Source of the DNA: Oceanobacter mangrovi
GTDB taxonomy: Bacteria > Pseudomonadota > Gammaproteobacteria > Pseudomonadales > Oceanobacteraceae
DNA: 64,000 nucleotides
Reading direction: 5' to 3'
Assembly: GCF_019740315.1 (NCBI RefSeq)
Contig: NZ_JAHXZR010000003.1
Coordinates: forward strand, 551,357 to 615,356
The notes under the pieces were generated by a model. It did no database searches, had not been told where the DNA came from, and was given only the letters and a program-made list of their open reading frames with translations. Positions 1 to 7,597 of this stretch are shown piece after piece. Positions within the stretch are counted from its first letter, which is position 1; each line of letters begins with the position of its first letter. The translations under genes were made by a program, and so were the position numbers.

Positions 1-337
1 GGGCAAGGATTTCATCGGCGCTCTGGCGAGCCGATGCTGGCAGATCATCAAGTTCAAAGCTGATGCCATAAATAAAATCACTGCCACGGCTGGTCTGTCG
101 CAGGATACGGGCTGGTACCTGGTGCAGACGCAGATGCCGGTTGCCCAGCGAAAGACGTACCCGGCTGCCGGATTTGAGTTTCAGCGGTGACAGAATCGCC
201 AGACCACCACGGGCGATGTCGATACCAATGGCCCGATGAGGAGCCTGCCAGCCCCCCAGCAAGCGACGGCATTGCAGTTCCACCTGCAATGGGGCGGCAT
301 CGTAACGGGGAGCAAAACGTCTTTCGCGGTCGTTCAA
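1..337 (-). CDS. PilZ domain protein, C-terminus cut by window edge
   Basis: Reading the minus strand from a TTG at 337 gives 112 codons with no stop before the window ends. The start is supported by an AAGGA about eight bases upstream. Residues 5-11 (RERRFAPRY region) carry the arginine-rich first c-di-GMP-binding motif of PilZ domains, and DIARGGLAI near residue 40 matches the second (D/N-x-S/A-x-x-G). The protein is therefore likely a c-di-GMP receptor of the small single-PilZ type. The gene follows the glucosaminidase lipoprotein gene by 21 bases on the same strand and is probably co-transcribed with it. A GGDEF protein is encoded about 1.2 kb away. The specific target is unknown. Confidence 0.72.
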   Translation of the reverse strand, partial: MNDRERRFAPRYDAAPLQVELQCRRLLGGWQAPHRAIGIDIARGGLAILSPLKLKSGSRVRLSLGNRHLRLHQVPARILRQTSRGSDFIYGISFELDDLPASARQSADEILA

Positions 338-358
338 GTCAGGGTTCCTTGCAGCCGA

Positions 359-1294
359 TTACTTCAGGCTGAGCAGTTGCGGATCAAGTTTGTCTAACTT
401 GTTATAGCTGATCATGCTGCGAATTTCCTTCACGTACTCCATCCGACGCTCGGAATAGTTTTCCAGCCCGGCAGCCAGGTTGATGCCGGTTGGGTAACCT
501 TGCTTGGCTATTTCCTGCTGACGCAAGGTGCGCAGTTTTTCATAGGTGTAGTGACGGTTGAGGTTGAGCACGTAGCTGCGCACGGATTCCAGCGGGTGAT
601 CAAATTTGGCAACTTCATGAATGGCACCATCGTTGCGCTGTTGTGGCACCAGACCACAACCCTTGACGAAACACCACTGGCCAAAATAGTTGTTACCGGT
701 ACGGGCAAAGCGGGAAGTGCCCCACGCGCTTTCATTGGCTCCCTGGGCCAATACCAGTGATGGTGGAATCACTTGCACGCGCTTCAGTAGTTCGGCCTTG
801 GTGGCTTTGGCGTCGAGGTTTTCATCAACCCGGTATTTTTCAACCAGTGCCAGCATGTCATTGCTCATGCCGTCAGCCGGATTCCATTTTTCGACCAGAT
901 GGCGCTCTTTCAGAACGTCTTCATCGACCCGCTTGACCAGATCGAGCATGAAATCAAAGAAGACTTTTTTCTTCTGCTTGACGTCGGTGTAGGAGGCGAA
1001 GTTGGGAATGGCTGGCAACTCGCTGCTGGAATGGGCAGCCGCTTTTTCGGTTGCAGGCCTGGTTGGGCTGGTAGTTGGCTGGGCGGCCGCGAGGGTAATC
1101 GGCTTGTCGGTTTCCGTCAGCAAGGGGTTGGGCATCTTGCTGACTTGCATGGCAGGCTGGCCCTGTTCAGCTTTTTGTTGTTCCGCTGTTTTTTCATCAG
1201 CCTGGCCACAGCTGGCGACAGACAACAGCAGGCCGCCCATCAGAGTGGAGGCCAGCAAACGGGTTGGACGCGAAAGGGATGATTGAACAGGCAT
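359..1294 (-). CDS. Bax-like glucosaminidase-domain lipoprotein
   Basis: This 311-residue protein begins with a signal peptide ending in a lipobox (VAS|C, Cys about residue 29), so it should be a lipoprotein. A low-complexity linker follows up to about residue 95. The C-terminal two thirds match the mannosyl-glycoprotein endo-beta-N-acetylglucosaminidase-like family that includes E. coli Bax: a LAQGANESAWGTSRFA block holding the presumed catalytic glutamate, then NNYFGQWCF and a conserved FDHPLESVRSYVLNLN segment. The likely role is cleavage of the peptidoglycan glycan strand at the outer membrane's inner face. Physiological function is not defined for Bax homologues. It probably heads a two-gene unit with the PilZ gene. 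Confidence 0.78.
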   Translation of the reverse strand: MPVQSSLSRPTRLLASTLMGGLLLSVASCGQADEKTAEQQKAEQGQPAMQVSKMPNPLLTETDKPITLAAAQPTTSPTRPATEKAAAHSSSELPAIPNFASYTDVKQKKKVFFDFMLDLVKRVDEDVLKERHLVEKWNPADGMSNDMLALVEKYRVDENLDAKATKAELLKRVQVIPPSLVLAQGANESAWGTSRFARTGNNYFGQWCFVKGCGLVPQQRNDGAIHEVAKFDHPLESVRSYVLNLNRHYTYEKLRTLRQQEIAKQGYPTGINLAAGLENYSERRMEYVKEIRSMISYNKLDKLDPQLLSLK

Positions 1295-1491
1295 GTAAAC
1301 TCCTTGAGAAAATTGCTGGGGCCGATGTTATAGCCATGTTGTGGCAAAAGGTACGGCCAGTTCCAAAAAGCGTTAATGAAGGCCCGGATTTTTGTTAAAT
1401 GCGCAATCTTATATATCTGTGAGTTACCATTCGGGCGTTTTCATGATTATATGGATTAAGAAGTTTTCGCTGCTTAAATGGTTCCTGCAAA

Positions 1492-2412
1492 ATGATGGAT
1501 CAACCCGTAACCGTGTTGCTGGCCGATGCCAGCCTGGCCCGTCAGGCCCTGTTTGGCGAGCTTTTTCCGACTGCCTGTCGGGTGATAAATATCAGCTCGT
1601 TGCAGGAGCTCGAACGCTGTCTTGAGCAACCGGAATTCCAGCCAGACCTGTTATTGCTGGCGGATAACTTACCGGGTATCCGGCTGCCGGTGTTTATGGA
1701 TCGCTGGCGTCATTTTATTGATCGTCACGCGGTGGACCTGGTGGTGATCGGTGCTGACGATACCACTGCAGAAGCTGCCATACTGGTTGCCGGTGCCAGC
1801 CTCTATCTCCCCTTGCCTTTGAATCGTGCTCTTGTCGAAGCCCGCCTCGGGGTGCTGTTACAGAAACGTACCCTGATTCAGCGGCTGGAAGGCATGTCGG
1901 TCACCGATGGTCTGACTGGCATTGCCAATCGCCGCCGCTTTGACGAGGTATTTGCCTCCGAATGGCGCTGGGCCCAGCGCCAGGGCAGTGGTCTGGCGGT
2001 GATGATGATCGATGTTGACGTCTTCAAACTCTACAACGACAGCTATGGTCACCTGGCTGGTGATCAGGCCTTGCTGCAGGTCGCCCAGGCGCTGCAGGGG
2101 TCTGTCAAACGCGCTCACGACCTGGTCGCCCGTTATGGCGGTGAGGAGTTTGCAGCGGTCTTGCCAGCCATTGAACTCAGCGGTGTTGGAGTTATTGCCG
2201 AACGTATGATGGCCGCTGTGCATCAATTACAGATTGCCCACCCGGGCTCGCCTGTGAGTGAGTGGCTGACCGTCAGCATTGGCAGTGCCTGGTGTCAGCC
2301 GGGTATCCGCGATGACGCCATGACCTTGCTGGATGCCGCCGACCAGGCGCTATACCGGGCCAAGCGCAGCGGTCGCAATCGCCATGTGGATGCTGGTGAA
2401 GTCAGCCTCTAG
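1492..2412 (+). CDS. Diguanylate cyclase with degenerate receiver domain
   Basis: The 306-residue protein has an N-terminal CheY-like receiver fold (about 1-125) and a C-terminal GGDEF domain (about 140-300). The active-site motif is intact as GGEEF, preceded by SVTDGLTGIANRRRFDE, and a product-inhibition RxxD site (RAHD) lies five residues upstream of GGEEF. It should synthesise c-di-GMP. In the receiver, the strand that normally ends in the phospho-acceptor aspartate reads LLLLADNLPG: alanine occupies the usual Asp position and the Asp is shifted by one, so phosphorylation is doubtful. No ribosome-binding site is clear. The start could also be the next codon (1495). The gene is monocistronic and converges on the next gene. 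Confidence 0.88.
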   Translation: MMDQPVTVLLADASLARQALFGELFPTACRVINISSLQELERCLEQPEFQPDLLLLADNLPGIRLPVFMDRWRHFIDRHAVDLVVIGADDTTAEAAILVAGASLYLPLPLNRALVEARLGVLLQKRTLIQRLEGMSVTDGLTGIANRRRFDEVFASEWRWAQRQGSGLAVMMIDVDVFKLYNDSYGHLAGDQALLQVAQALQGSVKRAHDLVARYGGEEFAAVLPAIELSGVGVIAERMMAAVHQLQIAHPGSPVSEWLTVSIGSAWCQPGIRDDAMTLLDAADQALYRAKRSGRNRHVDAGEVSL

Positions 2413-2415
2413 AAG

Positions 2416-2742
2416 TTATTGAATCGACCTCAACAACAGGCTGCAAAGCGATTGCAGCCTGTCCTGGGTGGTTGGGCGTTGACACAGCTGTGGCAATTGC
2501 TGACTGATGCGTCCGAGTAAGCTGATAAATTGCTGTTGCGGTACGCCGATGACTTCGTAGGGGAAATGGTGATCCTGCACGCTGACTTTCAGCAGTTCGT
2601 TGTACTCGCGGTACAGCATCTGGATCAGACTGAACAGCAGATCCTTGTCGGCCATGGCAGAGGCTTCCCAATAGCCGTCTTCCAGAGCTTCGATGGTTTC
2701 CCAGATCGATTCCAGGGCTGTGCTGATCACAAGCTTGCTCAT
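2416..2742 (-). CDS. Hypothetical protein, 108 residues
   Basis: I do not recognise this small soluble protein. It is mostly predicted helix, rich in Leu, Gln and Glu, with no signal peptide, membrane segment or metal-binding motif. It lies on the same strand as the OlsB-like gene upstream (72 bases between them) and converges on the GGDEF gene, with only three bases between the stops. A 13-bp perfect inverted repeat sits just upstream of its start (2756-2786) and may bear on its expression. Coding status rests on the clean reading frame, its compact fit between neighbours and its acidic, globular composition. Confidence 0.6.
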   Translation of the reverse strand: MSKLVISTALESIWETIEALEDGYWEASAMADKDLLFSLIQMLYREYNELLKVSVQDHHFPYEVIGVPQQQFISLLGRISQQLPQLCQRPTTQDRLQSLCSLLLRSIQ

Positions 2743-2755
2743 ACCGGTTCCCGCC

Positions 2756-2786
2756 AGGCTGAATAAAAGGTTGTTTTATTCAGCCT
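2756..2786. repeat. 13-bp perfect inverted repeat, 5-base loop
   Basis: AGGCTGAATAAAA (2756-2768) is the exact reverse complement of TTTTATTCAGCCT (2774-2786). It lies 14 bases upstream of the start of the 108-residue gene and 29 bases after the stop of the OlsB-like gene. It has no trailing T tract on either strand, so it is not a classic intrinsic terminator. It could be an operator or an mRNA hairpin. Confidence 0.75.
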
Positions 2787-2814
2787 AGCAAAGGATCCGC
2801 AGACTGCCGCAAAA

Positions 2815-3588
2815 TCAGGCTTGATCCTGACCTTCGGTTTTGGCGAAGTGGCGCAGATAGCGTTGGTTGATGTTGTCGCGGTTAAGCAGAATCAGGGCGT
2901 CGGCGACGTTGAAGTCCTTGTCGAGGAACGGCTCGCCACACACTTTCACACCAATACGCAGGTACGCTTTCAACAGCGGTGGTACCAGTCGGGCACCATC
3001 AATATCGGTATCGATACGTGGCATATGAACACGTGGCTCGGCACGCACATCTGCACTGGTGTAATGCTTTTCGCGCAGGTGGTTGATGATGGCCACAGCA
3101 CGGGCATAACCTTCGTTCAAGGGAATGCTGGCACAACCCATCAGATAATCAATGTTGTGCGCCGACATGAATTGGGCGATACCAGACCACAGCAAACCAA
3201 TAACGGCACCGCTGCGGAAGTTCGGATCGACGCAGGTGCGGCCAATTTCCATATAGGTCTTGTCGGATTGAATGATCTTGCTGAGGTCAAACTCGCTGGC
3301 TGAATAGAAACCACCGGCTTGCTGAGCCAAATCGTTGGTAAGGATACGACTGTAACCAACCACACAATCGTTATTGACGTCTTTTACAATCAGATGCAGA
3401 CAAACATCATCGAAACGGTCACGATCAATGCCCGCTTCTCCGCTGTCGATCTTGGCTCCCATGCCTTCAGCAAATACCCGGTAGCGCAGTTCCAGCGCCT
3501 GACGAATTTCAGTAGGGTCCTGGGTGATACGGGCCACGAGTGGAGAGTCGCTGCTCGCGGCACTCTGGGCAGCAGTGGCATGTTGCAT
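2815..3588 (-). CDS. olsB: OlsB-like ornithine-acyl-ACP N-acyltransferase
   Basis: This 257-residue protein belongs to the GNAT-fold acyltransferases related to autoinducer synthases and to OlsB, which attaches a 3-hydroxy fatty acid from acyl-ACP to ornithine in ornithine-lipid synthesis. The diagnostic N-terminal block LRYRVFAEGMGA (about residue 33) is followed by DRFDDVCLHLIV and, near residue 110, MEIGRTCVDPNFR. OlsA, the second acyltransferase of the pathway, is not adjacent, so the assignment rests on family resemblance. A weak AGGT lies seven bases before the ATG. The gene is transcribed divergently from the following secreted hypothetical. Another N-acyl amino acid synthase of the same family is possible. 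Confidence 0.65.
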   Translation of the reverse strand: MQHATAAQSAASSDSPLVARITQDPTEIRQALELRYRVFAEGMGAKIDSGEAGIDRDRFDDVCLHLIVKDVNNDCVVGYSRILTNDLAQQAGGFYSASEFDLSKIIQSDKTYMEIGRTCVDPNFRSGAVIGLLWSGIAQFMSAHNIDYLMGCASIPLNEGYARAVAIINHLREKHYTSADVRAEPRVHMPRIDTDIDGARLVPPLLKAYLRIGVKVCGEPFLDKDFNVADALILLNRDNINQRYLRHFAKTEGQDQA

Positions 3589-3692
3589 GTTAGTACCTGA
3601 CTGTTGAATTTATCCGGCCGAATGTACGGGGCACGTGTGACATTTGGGTGACATTGACGCCCATTTGGCTCAGGAAGCGCTATGGTATTGGT

Positions 3693-4367
3693 ATGGACCT
3701 TGTGGGTGAATACTTGTTACAAAAATATTTCGGATTAATTGGCCGGAATCAGTGCTACCTCCAATTTTTATTGGCGGCAGGTTTACTGATGCTGCCGAGC
3801 TGGGTGGGCGCCTGGAATCCACCGAAGGAACAGCCGCCGCTTTTAAAGGCCGACGCCGTGCGTCTGATTGAGCAAGGCATACGCAGCCACGCATTGGTGT
3901 GGGACAAGCTTTCCTTTCCACTTCAGATCCCCCGCAACGAACAGGGGCAACGGCTGCAGTGGCTGGACAATCTTAGTTCTGATGGCGTCGTCAGCCGTAC
4001 CGGAAAAATGCAGAAATCCCGTTCCAAAGATGGCGGCATACTGTTTGAAGCGGTGTGGGATTACCAGTTATCGGAGCAGGCTGACTGGCGCCAATACCCG
4101 GATGGCAAGCGGCTGGTCTACGGTTATCCTGAATTGCAGCAACTGGTTTCGCTGAGTCCGGCGTATTGGGTCGATGATGCCTGGTACGCTGAGGCCGTGG
4201 TGGAATGGCACGTCGCCGGACTGGCGCACTGGGCCAAGCTGCCTGTTTTCAAACGTGAGCGGTTGTTCCGTCGCAGCATCGAATCCTATCAAAAACCTTT
4301 CACGCGCTCGGTCTATCTGCAGTTCACCGAAGCGGGCTGGCAGTTCTGGGAACAGCCGGATAGCTGA
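3693..4367 (+). CDS. Secreted hypothetical protein
   Basis: I do not recognise this protein. From the ATG at 3693 it has 224 residues: a longish N-region, a hydrophobic stretch (FLLAAGLLMLPSWVGA) ending in a signal-peptidase I-like site near residue 40, and then a soluble tryptophan-rich domain. An in-frame GTG at 3648 would add 15 residues; neither start has a convincing ribosome-binding site. A periplasmic location is likely. The gene converges on the membrane thioredoxin gene with eight bases between stops. Its left neighbour, the OlsB-like gene, is divergent, so no operon context helps assign a role. Confidence 0.6.
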   Translation: MDLVGEYLLQKYFGLIGRNQCYLQFLLAAGLLMLPSWVGAWNPPKEQPPLLKADAVRLIEQGIRSHALVWDKLSFPLQIPRNEQGQRLQWLDNLSSDGVVSRTGKMQKSRSKDGGILFEAVWDYQLSEQADWRQYPDGKRLVYGYPELQQLVSLSPAYWVDDAWYAEAVVEWHVAGLAHWAKLPVFKRERLFRRSIESYQKPFTRSVYLQFTEAGWQFWEQPDS

Positions 4368-4375
4368 CCGATATA

Positions 4376-4963
4376 TTATTTGTGCCACCAGCTTTTCAGC
4401 TGTTGCCAGCGCAGTTTCAGCCATAGCCCGACGGGGGTCGTGAGGCCGCGATCCAACGTCAGTATCCGGCCTTGTGGATCAATCAGGTAATAGCTGGGAA
4501 AACCACTAATGGCCAGTTTGGCAGCTGTGTTTACATCGCCCAGCAAGGGCTTGTCCGGTAAATTCATGGGTTGGACCATTTCTGCCACCTCTTGTCGGCT
4601 TTGCCAGGAAAGTCCAATCGTCAACAGGTTGGTATGAGTGCCGGTTACCAGTGGCAGGCCGGGCATGCTGACCTTGCAGATACTACACCAGGGAGCGAAT
4701 AAATATACCAGTGTTGGCTGCTGTGGCAGCTCTGCCAGCTGTTGATAAAGGCTGGTGGTTTGACCATCAAGGGTAGTCAGCGAGAGGTCGGGAATTTGGC
4801 TCTGCTTGGCCAGCATATGTCGGCTGAGCCATTGGCTGGCCAGTGTGATCAACAGCACCAGCAGCAACAGTTCGACCGGCCAGCGCAGCCATCTGGACTG
4901 CGCTTGCCAGTAGGAAGGGAGAGACCGGAGTCTAGATCGCTTTGGAGAAGCGTTGTTGCTCAT
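4376..4963 (-). CDS. Membrane-anchored thioredoxin-like protein (TlpA/ScsD type)
   Basis: The product has about 195 residues: a basic N-terminus, one membrane segment (about 24-42, VELLLLVLLITLASQWL) and a periplasmic thioredoxin fold with redox motif CSIC in LFAPWCSICKVSMPG. A cis-proline region follows (ISGFPSYYLIDPQG). It resembles the TlpA/DsbE/ScsD group of periplasmic thiol reductants. I chose the ATG at 4963; a longer frame from 4999 is open but lies wholly within hemN. The gene overlaps the 3' end of hemN by 32 bases, so the two are very likely co-transcribed. The substrate cannot be told from sequence. Confidence 0.75.
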   Translation of the reverse strand: MSNNASPKRSRLRSLPSYWQAQSRWLRWPVELLLLVLLITLASQWLSRHMLAKQSQIPDLSLTTLDGQTTSLYQQLAELPQQPTLVYLFAPWCSICKVSMPGLPLVTGTHTNLLTIGLSWQSRQEVAEMVQPMNLPDKPLLGDVNTAAKLAISGFPSYYLIDPQGRILTLDRGLTTPVGLWLKLRWQQLKSWWHK

Positions 4964-6326
4964 GTTGTTGCAGGTACTCATCAAATGCCATACAGGCATT
5001 ACGCACCAGCAGCTGGCCTCTGTCCAGAATCCGGATGGAATCGGCGTCTACCGCAACCAGTTGATCGTCGATCATTGGCTGCAGGCGTTGCAGCGAATCC
5101 GCCAGGTAGGTGCGGCTGTCGATGTTGAACCGCTGATCGATGCTGGCAAAACTCACTTGCAGGTGACACAGCAGCTGGGTGATCACATAACGGCGCACCC
5201 GGTCGTCGTGGCTGGTCTTGATCTGCCGTGCCAGTGGTAGCTGCTCTGCGGCCAGGGCTTTTTCATAACCCTCAATACCGACCTGATTCTGCAGGTAATA
5301 ATCACCAATCTGGCTGATAGACGAGACACCAAAACCAATCAGGTCGCATTGTGAATGGGTGGTGTAGCCCTGGAAGTTACGGTGCAGCTTGCCTGAGTTC
5401 TGCGCTACCGACAGTTCGTCATCGGGCAGCGCAAAGTGATCCATGCCAATGTATTGGTAGCCAGCAGCGCCCAGACGCTGAATGCAGTGACCCAGAATTG
5501 CCAGTTTTTCCTGGGCATCGGGTAAGTCATCACCATTGATCCGTCTCTGCGGCTTGAAGCGTTCTGGCAAGTGAGCGTAGTTGAACACCGATAAGCGGTC
5601 TGGCCGCATATCAATAATGGTGTCGAGCGTCTGGTCGAAGCTGGCCAGGCTCTGATGTGGCAAACCATAGATGAGGTCGATATTGATTGAGCGGAAACCG
5701 AGCGCGCGGGCCTCGGCCATCACTTCGCGAATCATTTCTTCGGATTGAACACGGTTCACCGCCGCCTGTACTTCCGGCTGCAGATCCTGCACGCCGTAAC
5801 TGACGCGGTTAAAGCCCAGTTTGCGCAATAAAACCAGAGTGCCCGGGCGCAGCTCGCGCGGGTCAATTTCGATGGAATAGTCGGCGCTGGCAGCGTTGCT
5901 GAAGGCAAAGCGACGGCGCAGGTGCTCGACCAGTTCCTGTAACTCGTCATCGGACAGGAAGGTTGGTGTGCCACCGCCCAGGTGCAACTGTTCGACGATT
6001 TGTGGCTGGCCGTTGGCGTGCTGTTCCAGCAGGGCTGCCTTGGCATCGATCTCGCGTTTGAGAATGTCCAGATACGGCCGTGCCTTGCTGGTGTCCTTGG
6101 TCACGATCTTGTTGCAGCCACAGTAATAACAAACATGGCGACAAAACGGGATGTGCAGATACAGCGACAGCGGCTTGGCCGGATCTCGTTCGGCAAATGC
6201 CTGCAGCTCGGTCTGATCGTTATCGACGGCTGCAAATTCCACCGCAGTCGGGTAGGAGGTATAACGAGGGCCAGGACGGTTGTAGCGTTGGATCAGCAAT
6301 GGATCCCAGGAAACCTGTGTGTTCAT
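4932..6326 (-). CDS. hemN: Oxygen-independent coproporphyrinogen III oxidase HemN
   Basis: This radical-SAM enzyme decarboxylates coproporphyrinogen III to protoporphyrinogen IX without oxygen, in haem synthesis. The 464-residue length from the ATG at 6326 is close to E. coli HemN (457). The cluster motif CRHVCYYC (CxxxCxxC) sits near residues 62-69, after the family signature RYNRPGPRYTSYPTA. LHLGGGTPTFLSDDEL and the GMDHFALPDDEL block typical of true HemN (not HemW) are present. An open frame extends 33 codons upstream, but the internal Met fits the family N-terminus (MNTQVSWDPLLIQRY). An FNR/Anr box 125 bases upstream fits anaerobic induction. The membrane thioredoxin gene overlaps its end. 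Confidence 0.95.
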   Translation of the reverse strand: MNTQVSWDPLLIQRYNRPGPRYTSYPTAVEFAAVDNDQTELQAFAERDPAKPLSLYLHIPFCRHVCYYCGCNKIVTKDTSKARPYLDILKREIDAKAALLEQHANGQPQIVEQLHLGGGTPTFLSDDELQELVEHLRRRFAFSNAASADYSIEIDPRELRPGTLVLLRKLGFNRVSYGVQDLQPEVQAAVNRVQSEEMIREVMAEARALGFRSINIDLIYGLPHQSLASFDQTLDTIIDMRPDRLSVFNYAHLPERFKPQRRINGDDLPDAQEKLAILGHCIQRLGAAGYQYIGMDHFALPDDELSVAQNSGKLHRNFQGYTTHSQCDLIGFGVSSISQIGDYYLQNQVGIEGYEKALAAEQLPLARQIKTSHDDRVRRYVITQLLCHLQVSFASIDQRFNIDSRTYLADSLQRLQPMIDDQLVAVDADSIRILDRGQLLVRNACMAFDEYLQQHEQQRFSKAI

Positions 6327-6636
6327 ACGGCAACTCAACGGGTCGGTGAACAGAACGCCTGCAGCAGGGTGCTCAAACAGCAGCCGCAGGGAAAAGGATA
6401 TCGATGCTAATCCCTGTTGGCGCAATTAGTCTTGTCTTGGGTCAAACCTGTTGACCATTATCAATAACTCTACTAACGGACCATAGTGTTTTATCAGCTT
6501 ATCTATTGATTTGACAGTAAGCTGGGGTACCCTCGAACGCCTGCAAGATAAAACGACACTGTTAATTTACGGTATTTGGTCGGCCTCAAGGAATCAGAGT
6601 CCCAGCCGACAACCCCAGCACAGACCAGGAGCCGTC
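6327..6636. other. Divergent promoter region, hemN / TetR gene
   Basis: This 310-base gene-free stretch separates divergent hemN and the TetR regulator. It holds the FNR/Anr-type box described separately and a weaker TTGTC-N4-GTCAA sequence at 6433-6446. Frames open here read in from the neighbours and look like N-terminal extensions without start support. Confidence 0.6.
6451..6464. promoter_or_regulatory. FNR/Anr binding site
   Basis: TTGACCATTATCAA matches the FNR/Anr consensus TTGAT-N4-ATCAA at nine of ten defined positions. It lies between divergent hemN and the TetR gene, about 125 bases upstream of the hemN start. Anr/FNR control of hemN is well established in gammaproteobacteria, which supports the call. 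Confidence 0.75.
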
Positions 6637-7299
6637 ATGCCGAAAAAACCGTTCTCTCCCGAAGAAGTTGCCTATCAGCGTGAACGCATCATGAACAGCG
6701 CCGCTGCGGTGATGGCGGAACAGGGGTTTCATTCGTTATCGATGCGCAAGCTGGCGGCCGAACTGGATATGACGGCCAGTAATATCTACAACTATTTCCC
6801 TTCCAAGGAATCGCTGCTGCTGCATATTCGCCAGCGCGGTTTTGAAATGCTGTTCCACGATACCAATCTGAGTTTGCTGGACAGCCAGGATGCTCAGGAT
6901 GCGCTCTATCGCCTGTGCCGTCAGATGCTCGAATTTGCACGCCAGCATGCCGGTTATTTCCAGCTGATGTTCAAGGCCCCCGTGATTCGTCAGGGACCAC
7001 TGAATCAGGAAGATGCAACGGTCAGTATGCTGCTGGACCGGCTGGTGGAAGAGTGGCAGTTACACGTCCAGAGTGTGCTGACTGATGCGGTTGGTGGCAT
7101 GGCTGATACTGCCGAAAACAAGCGTCGTCAGGTGACGCTGTATTTCCTCAGTGCCCTGCATGGCCTGATCGACTGTTACCATCACAATTCACTGCCATTA
7201 CTGTTGCAGGATATTGATCTGATCCCGGACGACATGGTGGCCACCTATACCAGCTGGCTGGTCGATGCAGTGAAAACCCGCGTTTCGGTCGGTGTTTAG
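6637..7299 (+). CDS. TetR family transcriptional regulator
   Basis: The 220-residue protein starts at the ATG at 6637, preceded by AGGAG at good spacing; the frame opens earlier but without start support. Residues about 12-58 form a TetR helix-turn-helix: RERIMNSAAAVMAEQGF, then LSMRKLAAELDMTASNIYNYFPSKESLL. The C-terminal half is an all-helical ligand and dimer domain of the TetR_C type. It should act as a ligand-controlled DNA-binding protein, usually a repressor. It is divergent from hemN and convergent with the FlhB-like gene, so neither neighbour is an obvious partner. The ligand and targets are unknown. Confidence 0.88.
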   Translation: MPKKPFSPEEVAYQRERIMNSAAAVMAEQGFHSLSMRKLAAELDMTASNIYNYFPSKESLLLHIRQRGFEMLFHDTNLSLLDSQDAQDALYRLCRQMLEFARQHAGYFQLMFKAPVIRQGPLNQEDATVSMLLDRLVEEWQLHVQSVLTDAVGGMADTAENKRRQVTLYFLSALHGLIDCYHHNSLPLLLQDIDLIPDDMVATYTSWLVDAVKTRVSVGV

Positions 7300-7306
7300 C
7301 TAACGT

Positions 7307-7597
7307 CTAGCAGGTTGGCTGCTTGCCTTGCAGCTGATAGACCACCGCCAGAATTTCAGCGATCACCTGATAGAGCGCTTCAGGGATGTCCTCGCCAACG
7401 TCAAGCTGGCCCAGCCACTGGGTCAGGCTGGCGTTCTCGTAAATGGGTACTTCGTGTGCCAACGCCAGTTCAATAATTGCCTGCGCCAGCTCCTCTTCTC
7501 CTTTTGCCACCAGTTTGGGAGCAGTTTGCTGCTGCTCTGGCCGGTATTTCAGTGCCACTGCCTGAGTTGACTGCTTGAGTGATTCAGGAATGCTCAT
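7307..7597 (-). CDS. FlhB C-terminal-domain protein (FlhB2 type)
   Basis: This 96-residue protein corresponds only to the cytoplasmic C-terminal domain of the FlhB/YscU export-switch family. QAVALKYRPEQQQTAPKLVAKGEEELAQAI and EVPIYENASLTQWL match the segments around the autocleavage region, but the NPTH cleavage motif and all membrane segments are absent. Free-standing proteins of this type occur in many flagellated proteobacteria beside FliK-like genes, as here: the start overlaps the stop of the FliK-like gene by four bases (ATGA). A role in flagellar export switching or as a chaperone-like partner is inferred. No other flagellar gene is in the window. Confidence 0.82.
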   Translation of the reverse strand: MSIPESLKQSTQAVALKYRPEQQQTAPKLVAKGEEELAQAIIELALAHEVPIYENASLTQWLGQLDVGEDIPEALYQVIAEILAVVYQLQGKQPTC

